This document shows, piece after piece, positions 48,172-59,566 of a stretch of 64,000 bases of DNA. How positions within the stretch are numbered: position 1 is the first letter of the stretch; the number at the start of each line of letters is the position of its first letter. The notes beneath the pieces were generated by a model. The model worked only from the letters and a program-made list of their open reading frames with translations, did not search any database and was not told the DNA's origin. This stretch comes from Pictodentalium vernedei (taxonomy: Eukaryota; Mollusca; Scaphopoda; Dentaliida; Dentaliidae): assembly GCA_031216915.1 (NCBI GenBank), contig CM062294.1, positions 26,288,985 to 26,352,984 of the forward strand, in the 5' to 3' direction. Position numbers and translations under genes: made by a program.

Positions 48172-48262
48172 AAGTCTGGGTCATTGGTACAGTATAAAAA
48201 TGTTAAAAAATTTATAGTAATTTATATATTTTTTTATACTTAACAATGACCCAGTCGGGGGA
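48172..48262. repeat. DIRS copy 2 internal complementary region
   Basis: Holds AGCTAAGTCTGGGTCATTGG followed shortly by TTATACTTAACAATGACCCAG, that is, both terminal sequences head to head. This is the template region thought to guide circle formation in DIRS elements. Confidence 0.7.
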
Positions 48263-48340
48263 AGGCCCTCCCATGAGTTGGGAACTTATACCTCCCTGCT
48301 GATTACATAATGTTTACCAGGCACTGGTTGTAAGAATGAC

Positions 48341-48535
48341 ATTTGGTGACAATTTCGAGACCTCCTTGACACTGCGCATGCGCAGTGGATAAAAAGTATG
48401 AAGGACCACATAGGACATTGAAATTTCGGATTTTGATGCAAATTTGGGGGATTGGGGGCAAAATTTGTGTTTGGCCCTAGAATTTAAGGAGTTAGCACCA
48501 GCTAAGTCTGGGTCATTGGTAAGTATAAAAAAATA
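48341..48535. repeat. DIRS copy 2 right inverted terminal repeat
   Basis: Reverse complement of 33042-33253, ending CTAAGTCTGGGTCATTGGT. AT-rich sequence follows. Confidence 0.8.
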
Positions 48536-48602
48536 TAAATTACTATAAATCTTTTAACTTTCCACGAAGTTTTCATAATGATTACGGGCACGTTTGACCA
48601 TA

Positions 48603-48917
48603 CAGTTAAAACTAGAAGTCCTGTCATGAAATGCGCACAAATAGCACGTTGATCTGCGCGTTAATCTACGCGGTTATGACCATAGTAAGGCTACCAAATT
48701 CTGTATATATGGCCTGTGCACAAGCAATGTTTCAGCCAATGGACCTCCGGGTAACCCAGAGGTCCATTGGCAGAAACATTGCATGTGTTTGCTATGAGTA
48801 ACCAGGAGAACCTGCCGTGCTTTGGATGCCATTCGATGTGGAAATTGCGCACAATTCCAACGCGCAATTAAGCCTAGATAAGCGCACTATTCGTGACAGG
48901 ACTTCTAGTTTTAACTG
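48603..48917. mobile_element. Tc1/mariner-like MITE, family T2, copy c
   Basis: CAGTTAAAACTAGAAGTCC and its inverse, flanked by TA (48601-48602 and 48918-48919). Palindromic centre as in other T2 copies. Confidence 0.88.
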
Positions 48918-48919
48918 TA

Positions 48920-50131
48920 ACCCAATGATCCAATTGATTCCAGGATATGGGATTCTGCCTGATTACCGGTAGTCAAAACTAGGTCCTAAAGTCCGCAACA
49001 TAAATTCCTGGTGTGGTAAATAAATATATATTATGGACTTCGGACTCACAATCATAAGGCGCACAGACTTCGACTTTTATCTCTATCAGAAGGTACATGT
49101 AGGAAAGGCAGTTGGTGCTCGGTCTCAGGCTATCAGATGTTTTCAAACCATGTTCCTGGGGCAAAACCCTTCCTCCACAGGTCTGTGGAAGGGTAACACC
49201 TCATTCCTCACCCACTACACAGTCACTTCAATTCAACAGTACTTGATGCTTTCAGAATCACTTTTCAGGCATCATGTTTCAATCCCATGTAAAATATTTG
49301 GCCCATGGCCTCGAAAGACCATAGCATTAATAAGGAACGGTGGGCGAAGGAGGGAGGGGTGGTCAGAGAACACCCTCGCTTGGAAAAAATAATTCAGACT
49401 CAAAATTATTCGGTATTCTAGAAACTTGGAATATTTTCCCTTGATTAACGCTTTGGCCATGCCCCTCAGACCCTGTCTGTAAAATATTATCTAGAAATGA
49501 TGTCAGTTTAAAGGGTGGTGGCCTTTTATTTTAGTATTTCTAGTTTACATAATGTGATAACTCGAGATGACTATTTTTAGACCTTTCCAACTGTGGTATG
49601 TGGGAGAGGGGGTGAGTGGGGGTGGTCGAGTCCGTAAGATATACAGGTATAATTTGACTTCATACATATTCTTGTCTCATTATGTTCCAGCGCTTCATAG
49701 ATGGCTCAGAAAACCCCATCCCAGCTGATCCGTAAAAATTTAAAACTTCAAACAGTGTTGCTACAACATGTCGATAGCACCCATCAGCACTGAAACAAAA
49801 GAAGAATTATGCTCCAAACTCCCTTTCAGCTAGATATTGCCCCGATGCCACCGTTGCCGAAATGAGTTAAAACTTGAAAAAAAATTAAATTAATTTTGAA
49901 AATGTTTTACTCAAATTGATATCGATGGAATTGTTTGTGCGATCTGCGTGAAAAAAGCGGGGTGGAGGGGGTCTTTGCTTGATTCATTCCAGTTTCCCGT
50001 AGGTGTGAAATTTTATTTTGTTTGAGCCCTGAGATGAATCACTATGCGGATGGACCTTTACAATGTGTATTTAAACCAGAGTGGGTCATTAAGCGTGTGG
50101 GTGTGGATGGGGGGGGGAGGGGCGTTAAGGT
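48920..50131. other. Unassigned part of the hAT-bounded block
   Basis: No recognised gene. An open stretch at 49033-49392 has no motif I know and is not supported by repeats or codon bias that I can judge. Probably residual sequence of the oldest layer. Confidence 0.4.
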
Positions 50132-50452
50132 CTGAACATAGTTCCAAGCTCACATGCATTGGATAATTTTCATTACGCCATACCCTCCTTTGCAAGTTAC
50201 GACTTCAGGCATTGTGTGTGTGGGGGGGGGGGGGGGGGGGGGGGAGGGGGGGACTTCGAGGTCTGCACACAGTATCAAGCTCACATGCATTGGACAATTT
50301 TCATTATACCATACCCTCCTTTTCAGTTCCGACTTTAGGCACGCGCACGCGTGTGTATGTGTGGGAAAAGGGGAGGGGGACTTCGAGGTCTGCACATAGT
50401 TCCAAGCTCACATGCATTGGATAATTTTCATTATACCATACCCTCCTTTGCT
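50132..50452. repeat. ~130-bp tandem repeat with long G runs
   Basis: AGCTCACATGCATTGG occurs at 50148, 50279 and 50407. A run of 23 G (50222-50244) lies in the first unit junction. Open frames across it are period effects. Confidence 0.75.
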
Positions 50453-50453
50453 G

Positions 50454-50897
50454 TTACAAAATGCTGACTTTATTGATCCTTGAGTTCAACTGTTTATTAA
50501 GACTATCCATAAACAGTAGTATCCGAGTTTTGAAACTGGTTCCTTTTCGTTTGTCCTTGGCATCATATGACTTTTGAGCGCTACATAATCTGGAGTAGCT
50601 GTGTATACAAAACTTTCGACATTCAAAACATAACCGTCTGTGAACAGGATGTAACCCTCCATTTTCCATTTTCTGGTATTCTCTGAGGGAGCCATGATCA
50701 AATTCTTGAAATTTCATCAAATAATTATAAATGTTGAATATAGACAAGGGTAGTATAACAGACATATTTGCCGATCCAGACATAAGCTGGGGTAATACCA
50801 AGCAAGTCGTATCATTTATGCGCAATTTGTCATCAATCACAGCTGATCTGTCTTCAATCAGTCCATCTGGAATGACTTTGATTCCAGTCTCAGGCAC
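50454..50897 (-). pseudogene. Fragment of a YqaJ/SWIM-associated protein, frame-shifted
   Basis: On the minus strand the first frame gives an SIFNIYNYLMKFQEFDHGSL segment followed by REYQK. A shift near 50660 then gives MEGYILFTDGYVLNVESF and, near the end, KEPVSKLGYYCLWIVL in the frame 50701-50486. Joined in concept, this resembles the region before the SWIM zinc finger in large uncharacterised invertebrate proteins with a YqaJ-type nuclease. I recall the family but cannot align it here. No SWIM Cys/His or nuclease motif is present. It may be a decayed host exon or a captured fragment. Confidence 0.4.
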
Positions 50898-50919
50898 AAT
50901 TTCACATAAACTGACTTAA

Positions 50920-51402
50920 TCAGCTGATCTGAATGCCACGTTGATGTAAATATGTTTGTAACTCACTAACGCATTTTGTTTCGAAGGATTCCATGGAGAA
51001 TTAGAAGAGAAACGCAGCTTTTTCGCGAAAAGAGAAAGCAGACAGCGCCTTGTGTTTGTACCTACATCACATGATCGACTTGGGGAATTCCAGTCAGTTC
51101 TATTTTCATTCCGAAATAAGTCTATTGGCAAAACATAACTTGCAACTAATTCTTGTTGACTGCATATATTTGAAAATGGGTGTACAACTTATACATGGGC
51201 TTTAGGCAAAAGGGAGGAATTCCAAAGTTTGAGTTGGGCGGTGCGACTTACTATACACTATGGCGACTTATACACAGACATATACAGTACATAATCTTGT
51301 ATTTTACTATTTTTGTAGCAAAACGGGCTGACTAGTCGACTTTGAGTAGATTACTACCGGCAACAAGTTAACTTTCGAAAATAGCTAATCGTTTCAGCAC
51401 TA
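50920..51402. other. Right inner part of the hAT-bounded block
   Basis: No gene was recognised. The last 90 bp carries GACTAGTCGAC and the terminal AATCGTTTCAGCACTA. A GCGACTTATAC motif repeats near 51200-51270, hinting at the end of another unidentified element. Confidence 0.45.
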
Positions 51403-51410
51403 GGGCAAGT

Positions 51411-52329
51411 TTCACTGACCTACCTGTGCAGTCTTGTCTTCAATAAGGAATTGTGTCCCCTGTGGAGTAGATAGCTTTTCGCGGACGGAGGGGCAAGCCC
51501 AAAATTTCCCGACAGACCGAAAATTTTCTGAAGGTTTAACAACAACAAAAAAGCCAAACAAACAGAAAGAACCTGTTGTTTACTGCAAATGTACTGAAAA
51601 TTGGTCTTTTTGTTACCCAAAATGTACCCAAAGTGATATGTCTTTATCCCCAAAGCCAGCATTTTAATGTTATTAAGCATAAATATAAATTCGCCTAAGA
51701 ATGGTCCCAATAATTTTACAGCTGAAATTTCTGACAAAACTGCTGTGGGGGGGGGGGGGGGGGGGGGGGTGCCGGGGTGCCCCCCCCCTCCCCCTTTTTA
51801 CCTGCGCCACTGTGTGTCCCTCCAGTGCAGATTTGGACCAAAAGTAGTAATATAATTTTTTGGTGTGGTAGGCCAATGTCTCACGGGATGTTCCACACCA
51901 AAAAATTATATTATATACTTTAGGTCCAAGTTTGGACTAACGTCGTATGAGATTGATAATGCGTCTGACGGCTATAGACACAAGGCATAACATAGTTTAT
52001 TCCACCTGATTTCAGATCAGAAACTGGCCGCGAGCCTCCAACCTGTACAAGTGGAACAACTCCTCCTACATCCACACCCACTCAAGTGCCCTTTGCCCCA
52101 ATAATGCCTCGTGTGATCCGAAAATCTGGCCACCTCAACTCGACGTGATACTACGACACGGATCAACACACTGTTATGATAATATCTATTTATGGTTGCT
52201 GATTTGGTAACATTCTCATATATTCTCAAAATTATCTTCTTCTGAATCTGAACCAGTTAGGCCACACAAAGTAGATCTTCTGTTTCTCAGGCCATTATTT
52301 GTGAAATTGCATGCGGGCGATCGGTTTTT
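51411..52329. other. Unassigned, G23 run and a hairpin
   Basis: A run of 23 G (51747-51769) and a hairpin at about 51849-51912 with arms ATAATTTTTTGGTGTGG and its inverse. No gene recognised. Confidence 0.5.
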
Positions 52330-55300
52330 AGCTCACCTGAGCGAAGCTCAAGGGGAGCTTTACTAATCACTTTCTGTCCGTCGTCCGTCGTCCGTCGTCG
52401 TCCGTCCGGCGTTAACTTTACATTATCGACTTCTCCTCCTAAACCACTAGCCCAATTTTATTCAAATGTTGGCTAAATGTTTATTACCTAATGCCAATTC
52501 AGATTTGTTCAAATGAAGTTGCCCCTCCTCCTGGGTGGTGCCACGCCCCCAAGGGGCACCAAAATCTTTGTAAATCTTCTTCTCATGAACCAGCAGTAGC
52601 AGAGACTTGATATTTGGTGTGCAGCTTCCTTTTGAGGTGTAGACTCAGATTTGTTCAAGAGAAGTTTGTGGGGCTATACTTGGCGTCGTTATGGGGGGGG
52701 CAAAATTTTTTGCCCCGCCCAAAATTTCTATTTTCCAAACCGAGAGGCTGATTTGAACCAAATTTTATGTGAGGGCTTATTGGGTCATGAGTACTTGATT
52801 TATGCAAAAAAAAATTTTCCTGCAGCCCCGTGGGAACCGCAGGAGCTAAAAATAGAAAAAATTTAAAACGCCCATATCTCCAAAACTGCACGGCACTGAG
52901 AATTTTTATTTGGTGTGCAGCTTCCTTAGGACCAACAGAAAGGATTGGTAAAAAAAAATTGCCATCGGTTTTATCATAGGGTACAGTTTCGGGACTTTGA
53001 AAAAGTGCTGAGTCGGCACTTTTTAACACTGTAGGCAATGGGAAAAACGTTAAAAAATCTTCTTCTCCAGATCCAGCAGGCAGAATCTTTTGATATTTGG
53101 TATGCAACATTGTAGGGTGGATCTGATTCAAGTTTGTTCAACTCGGCCCCCTGGGTTCATATTTGGGCTCAGTATAGGAGCCCGATTTCGAACTTAGTGC
53201 ATTTCAGGCAAATTTCTTAAAAAATCTTCTTCTCCAGATCCAGCAGGCAGAATCTTTTGATATTTGGTATGCAACATTGTGGGGTGGATCTGATTCAAGT
53301 TTGTTCAAATCGGCTCCCTAGATTCATATTTGGGCTCACTATAGGAGCTTGAATTCGAACTTAGTGCATTTCAGGCAAATTTCTTCAAAAATCTTCTTCT
53401 CCAGATCCAGCAGGCAGAATCTTTTGATATTTGGTATGCAACGTTGCGGGGTAGATCTGATTCAAGTTTGTTCAAATCGGCCCCCTGGATTCATATTTGG
53501 GCTTACTATAGAAGCCCGAATTCGAACTTAGTGCATTTCAGGCAAATTTCTTAAAAAATCTTCTTCTCCAGATCCAGCAGGCAGAATCTTCTCATATTTG
53601 GTAAGCAACATTGTGGGGTGGATCTGATTCAAGTTTGTTCAAATCGGATCCCTGGGTTGATATTTGGGCTCAGTATAGGAGCCCAATTTCGAACTTAGTG
53701 CATTTCAGGCAAATTTCTTAAAAAATCTTCTTCTCCAGATCCAGCAGGCAGAATCTTTTGATATTTGGTATGCAACATTGTGGGGTGGATCTGATTCAAG
53801 TTTGTTCAAATCGGCTTCCTAGATTCATATTTGGGCTCACTATAGAAGCTCGAATTTGAACTTAGTGCATTTCAGGCAAATTTCTTAAAAAATCTTCTTC
53901 TCCAGATCCAGCAGGCAGAATCTTTTGATATTTGGTATGCAACATTGTGGGGTGGATCTGATTCAAGTTTGTTCAAATCGGCTCCCTAGATTCATATTTG
54001 GGCTCACTATAGGAGCTTGAATTCGAACTTAGTGCATTTCAGGCAAATTTCTTCAAAAATCTTCTTCTCCAGATCCAGCAGGCAGAATCTTTTGATATTT
54101 GGTATGCAACGTTGCGGGGTAGATCTGATTCAAGTTTGTTCAAATCGGCCCCCTGGATTCATATTTGGGCTTACTATAGAAGCCCGAATTCGAACTTAGT
54201 GCATTTCAGGCAAATTTCTTAAAAAATCTTCTTCTCCAGATCCAGCAGGCAGAATCTTCTCATATTTGGTAAGCAACATTGTGGGGTGGATCTGATTCAA
54301 GTTTGTTCAAATCGGATCCCTGGGTTGATATTTGGGCTCAGTATAGGAGCCCAATTTCGAACTTAGTGCATTTCAGGCAAATTTCTTAAAAAATCTTCTT
54401 CTCCAGATCCAGCAGGCAGAATCTTTTGATATTTGGTATGCAACATTGTGGGCTGGATCTGATTCAAGTTTGTTCAAATCGGCCCCCTGGGTTCATATTT
54501 GGGCTCAGTATAGAAGCCCGATTTCGAACTTAGTGCATTTAGGCAAATTTCTTAAAAAATCTTCTTCTCCAGATCCAGCAGGCAGAATCTTTTGATATTT
54601 GGTATGCAACATTGTGGGGTGGATCTGATTCAAGTTTGTTCAAATCGGCTTCCTAGATTCATATTTGGGCTCACTATAGAAGCTCGAATTTGAACTTAGT
54701 GCATTTCAGGCAAATTTCTTAAAAAATCTTCTTCTCCAGATCCAGCAGGCAGAATCTTTTGATATTTGGTATGCAACATTGTGGGGTGGATCTGATTCAA
54801 GTTTGTTCAAATCGGCTCCCTAGATTCATATTTGGGCTCACTATAGGAGCTTGAATTCGAACTTAGTGCATTTCAGGCAAATTTCTTAAAAAATCTTCTT
54901 CTCCAGATCCAGCAGGCAGAATCTTTTGATATTTGGTATGCAACATTGTGGGCTGGATCTGATTCAAGTTTGTTCAAATCGGCCCCCTGGGTTCATATTT
55001 GGGCTCAGTATAGAAGCCCGATTTCGAACTTAGTGCATTTAGGCAAATTTCTTAAAAAATCTTCTTCTCCAGATCCAGCAGGCAGAATCTTTTGATATTT
55101 GGTATGCAACATTGTAGGGTGGATCTGATTCAAGTTTGTTCAAATCGGCCCCCTGGGTTCATATTTGGGCTCCGTATAGGAGCCCGATTTCGAACTTAGT
55201 GCATTTCAGGCAAATTTCTTAAAAAATCTTCTTCTCCAGATCCAGCAGGCAGAATCTTTTGATATTTGGTATGCAACATTGTGGGGTGGATCTGATTCAA

Positions 55301-58300
55301 GTTTGTTCAAATCGGCCCTCTGGGTTTATATTTGGGCTCAGTATAGCAGCCCAAATTTGAACTTACTGCATTTCAGGCAAATTTCTTTGAAAATCTTCTT
55401 CTCCAGATCCAGCAGGCAGAATCTTTTGATATTTGGCATGCAACATTGTAGGGTGGATCTGATTAAAGTTTGTTCAAATCGGCTCCCTAGATTCATATTT
55501 GGGCTCACTATAGGAGCTTGAATTCGAACTTAGTGCATTTCAGGCAAATTTCTTCAAAAATCTTCTTCTCCAGATCCAGCAGGCAGAATCTTTTGATATT
55601 TGGTATGCAACGTTGCGGGGTAGATCTGATTCAAGTTTGTTCAAATCGGCCCCCTGGATTCATATTTGGGCTTACTATAGAAGCCCGAATTCGAACTTAG
55701 TGCATTTAGGCAAATTTCTTAAAAAATCTTCTTCTCCAGATCCAGCAGGCAGAATCTTTTGATATTTGGTATGCAACATTGTGGGGTGGATCTGATTCAA
55801 GTTTGTTCAAATCGGCTTCCTAGATTCATATTTGGGCTCACTATAGAAGCTCGAATTTGAACTTAGTGCATTTCATGCAAATTTCTTAAAAAATCTTCTT
55901 CTCCAGATCCAGCAGGCAGAATCTTTTGATATTTGGTAAGCAACATTGTGGGGTGGATCTGATTCAAGTTTGTTCAAATCGGCCCCCTGGGTTTATATTT
56001 GGGCTCAGTATAGGAGCCCAAATTTGAACTTGGCGCATTTCAAGTAAATTTATTAAAAAATCTTCTTCTCCAGATCCAGCAGGCAGAATCGTTTGATATT
56101 TGGTATGCAACATTGTGGGATGGATCTGATTCAAGTTTGTTCAAATCGGCTTCCTAGATTCATATTTGGGCTCACTATAGAAGCTCAAATTCGAACTTAG
56201 TGCATTTCAGGCAAATTTCTTAAAAAATTTTCTTCTCCAGATCCAGCAGACAGAATCTTTTGATATTTGGTATGCAACATTGTGGGATGGATCTGATGCA
56301 AATTTGTTCAAATCGGCTCCCTAGATTCATATTTGGGCTTACTATAGAAGCTCGAATTCGAACTTAGTGCATTTCAGACAAATTTCTTAAAAAATCATCT
56401 TCTCCAGATCCAGCTGGCAGAATCTTTTGATATTTGGTATGCAACATTGCGGGGTGGATCTGATTCAAGTTTGTTCAAATCGGCCCCCTGGATTCATATT
56501 TGGGCTCACTATAGAAGCTCGAATTCAAACTTAGTGCATTTCGGGCAAATTTCTTCAAAAATCTTCTTCTCCAGATCCAGCAGGCAGAATCTTTTGATAT
56601 TTGGTATGCAACATTGCGGGGTGGATCTGATTCAAGTTTGTTCAAATCGGCCCCCTGGATTCATATTTGGGCTTAATATAGAAGCCTGAATTCGCACTTA
56701 GTGCATTTCAGGCAAATTTATTAAAAAATCTTCTCCAGATCCAGCAGGCAGAATCTTTTGATATTTGGTATGCAACATTGTGGGGTGGATCTGATTCAAG
56801 TTTGTTCAAATCGGCTTCCTAGTTTCATATTTGGGCTCACTATAGAAGCTCGAATTCGAACTTAGTGCATTTCAGGCAAATTTCTTAAAAAATCTTCTTC
56901 TCCAGATCCAGCTTCAGAATCTTTTCATATTTGGTAAGCAACATTGTGGGGTGGATCTGATTCAAGTTTGTTCAAATCGGCCCCCTGGGTTTATATTTGG
57001 GCTCCGTATAGGAGCCCAAATTTTAACTTAGTGCATTTCAGGCATATTTCTTAAAAAATCTTCTTCTCCAGATCCAGCAGGCAGAATCTTTTGATATTTG
57101 GTATGCAACATTGTGGGGTGGATCTGATTGTGATTCATGAACGTATTTATTTGTAAAGTTGATAGAATCTTTGACAAAATTTGCAGAAAAGATCTACTAT
57201 AGAAGGGGTGGTATCCAGGGTGAACCGTTTACCCAAATCTAGCAGTACTAATGCATTATTCACACAAATCTCCGTTCAAATTTTATGACCCCTCATTGGA
57301 ACACACGCATTCAGCTCATTCCAACAAAAGTCATATGCCATGTTTTCGAGACAAAAGAATAAAAATTTTAGTTATTCATGAAATTTTTAGGCAACTGTTG
57401 TCTGTTATTCACATTGCTTCATGAAATTTCAGTACTTTTAGAAGTTACCTCAGTAATCAAGGGTTAATTCCCCTTAATTAAATGTCGCCTCTAATAAACA
57501 ACCACTTTGCATATCTTACCTTTTTACCAGCATAACTGCCAAAACTTGTCAGCATTCTTCGCAAAAATCGCTATTCAAATTTAAATTTTTGTCTCTTAAA
57601 CATACATGTACTTATCGCTTGTAAATACCCCATTGGAATGAGCTTTTTGAGCTCATTCCAATGAGAGGTCGCACACCATGCTTTTTTAGTCAAAAAAGCA
57701 ATTTTTTAGTTATTCCAGAATTTCGTACGTAAAACACAGCTTTATGACTTCACATTAAAATGAGCTCTCTAAGCTTGTTCCAATCAACATTCACGCACTA
57801 TGTCTTTCACACAAAAAATAAAATTTTCCATTTATTCAGGAATTTTGTTTGCAAGAACACTCTTACCCCCCCCCCCCCCCCCCCCCCCCCACCTCCCACA
57901 CACACACACACAGACACACACATCTAAAAGTTAGGCAGCAAAAAAACAGTTACTTCAATTTTTAAATGCATTATAGGAACAACTTGCCTAATCAAATTTA
58001 AATACTTTTGCATCATTCTGTATCTAGAACAAACCATTTACCATATCTTTACGCAAAATTCTCCAGCATCATTCACAAAAAAAACACCATTATTTATATA
58101 TTCACATTTCTGTCTCAAAAATATACCTGATCTTCCCATACCCCTATTGGAATAAGCTGTTTGAGCTTGTTCCAATGATGATAAAAAAAACTAATATTTT
58201 GGAAAATTTGTGAAAATTTTTGTTTTCTTGCATGCAAATATGTACATGTAGCACATGGAAGATATCCACAGTTGGGGAGAGATGTCCAAGGCTATCTCTT

Positions 58301-58557
58301 CACATTCCTTGTTTGTGCTTCATGCTAAACCAGTTTGTCTGCAGAGATAAATTTGCTTTATTAAAAATCATTGGAGATTGGCCACACACCAATGATTTTA
58401 AATAAAACTAATTTTAGGTAACAAATGTTGAACTTCAAACAAAATCTATCACTCAACCAGTTAATGTTGATGAGGCATGACATGGTGAAGGTGACCTAAA
58501 ATACTTCTTAGAGTCACTTTGTCAGGTGAGCGATTAAGGCCACGTGGGGCCTCTTGT
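52330..58557 (+). mobile_element. Large Helentron-like element X2, sister of X1
   Basis: Same ends as X1 (AGCTCACCTGAGC; CAGGTGAGCG plus AGGCCACGTGGGGCCT and CTCTTG) in a T-rich target with unrelated flanks. It is almost base-for-base the same as X1 outside the array, so the pair arose by recent transposition. It is 6.2 kb because the array has about 24 units. Non-coding. Confidence 0.82.
53055..57125. repeat. 167-bp tandem array of X2, about 24 units
   Basis: Same unit as X1. Block duplications are visible: about 53330-53990 is repeated 668 bp on (four units), and about 54380-54560 recurs 500 bp on (three units). One unit near 56725 is 6 bases short. Confidence 0.92.
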
Positions 58558-58986
58558 TTATTTTATTTTTTATTTCAGTAATTACTTTTTTGCCCTCAAA
58601 AGTTCATGTTTTTGGTTCAAGTTTTACGCCTCAATCTACAGAATAGCATGGGTGATGGTGTATTTCATCCCTTGAGTGCAAGAAGGCTTTGCAATGCTAA
58701 AGCATTGCAAAGCCTTCTTGCATTCAAGGGACAAATTCATCAATTTTTTAAACTTGGGTAAAATATCAGACATAAACCATTTAATTTTTATTTTTTTAAA
58801 GTTTAAATTGGTTATAAATTTAAGAGAGCATGCGGTAGCCAAAAGGATCATGCGGGAGGGCCTGAGAAACAGATTTTTAATTTTTTTAGGCCTTAGGAGC
58901 CCTAATCTTAGCTTAGTGCAAAAGAGGAATACTCTTGGAAATCTTCTTAGAAGCCACCATTTTCGCTGAAGAGAATTATTGAGGTC
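58558..58986. other. Unassigned, with a near-perfect hairpin
   Basis: 58668-58733 is a hairpin with arms of about 30 bp (GAAGGCTTTGCAATGC and its inverse) and a 4-base loop. No gene recognised. Confidence 0.6.
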
Positions 58987-58994
58987 ACATATTA

Positions 58995-59566
58995 TAGGGT
59001 CCTGCGAATATTCGAGATTCGATTTGATATCGATACCATGTGTATGCATCAAGATCGATCCCGAATCAGTCTCAGGATTTGATTTTTTCGAATCTCTCGT
59101 ACTAACTTGAATTTGTTACATTTCCAACAAAAATAGGATAAAACTGTCATAAGAAAATTCATTCATGTAGGCTCAATTCCTATTTATTTGAGTAATTGAC
59201 AATGTTTAATTGTTAGGTAAGGTGTGAATTTGGCCCAGAACATGATCCATAGTTTTGGTTTTTGAAGGCTTAACTTGTTACTATTCACGTTCTTAAGATC
59301 GTGAATAGTAACAAGTTAGGCCTTCAAAAACTAAAACTATGGACAATAGGCATAGCTTTTTCAGTGACGGTGCTACAGAGAATATTTAGTTATTGGTGTT
59401 TGAGGTGTTCACTCCGTCGCGTAAGGGTCATCACAGTGTTCCGTAACTTTCGTTTGATGCAATATGAAATAACTTGTCTTTTAAGATTCGATTTGGAATT
59501 CGATTCGATGTCGATATCAGAGACACGATTCGATTCGAAAAGAAATTTGTGATTCGCAGATCCCTA
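58995..59566. mobile_element. hAT non-autonomous element with perfect 8-bp duplication
   Basis: TAGGGTCCTGCGAAT and the inverse of TAGGGATCTGCGAAT are flanked by ACATATTA (58987-58994 and 59567-59574). GATTCGAT-rich arms lie inside both ends. The middle (about 59247-59340) is a long hairpin around GTTACTATTCACG and its inverse. Confidence 0.88.

Larger units (their letters stand above)
33042..48535 (+). mobile_element. Full-length DIRS retrotransposon, copy 2, with five insertions
   Basis: Inverted terminal repeats of about 200 bp at 33042-33253 and 48341-48535 start ACCAATGACCCAGAC. An internal complementary region at 48172-48262 carries both end sequences, as known for DIRS-type elements that integrate from a circle. 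Order: 5' leader, gag-like ORF, RT, RNase H, YR. Insertions: E2 (33657-34795), pogo-like MITE (35204-35629), H6 (35697-36537), H5 (36589-39621) and H4 (39771-42775). Without them it is about 7 kb. The RT and YR catalytic residues are present, but several frames are shifted. Confidence 0.82.
27363..51402. mobile_element. hAT-like ends with perfect 8-bp duplication bounding 24 kb
   Basis: The left end TAGTGCTGAAATGATT and the inverse right end (AATCGTTTCAGCACTA) are flanked by identical GGGCAAGT (27355-27362 and 51403-51410). TCGACTAGTC-type motifs lie just inside both ends, as in a widespread animal hAT group with TAG-GCTGCAACGATTA-like ends. Subtracting the recognised insertions (DIRS copy 2, H3, the CAGGG element, two T2 MITEs) leaves about 5.0 kb, a normal size for a DNA transposon. 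No hAT transposase was recognised. The residue holds a THAP-like exon (32499-32701) and a broken YqaJ/SWIM-associated fragment (50454-50897, minus). That this was one captured-gene transposon is inference. Confidence 0.65.

Noticed and set aside
49033-49392. 119-codon plus-strand frame
   Set aside because: No recognisable motif, no second copy in the window, and the length is not far from chance for this many bases.
50154-50424. Gly-rich frames over the G23 run on both strands
   Set aside because: They arise from the 130-bp repeat and the G run; no domain.
18434-57125. CRISPR-like arrays
   Set aside because: The repeats are long satellites with no short direct repeat and unique spacer pattern, and the DNA is clearly animal.
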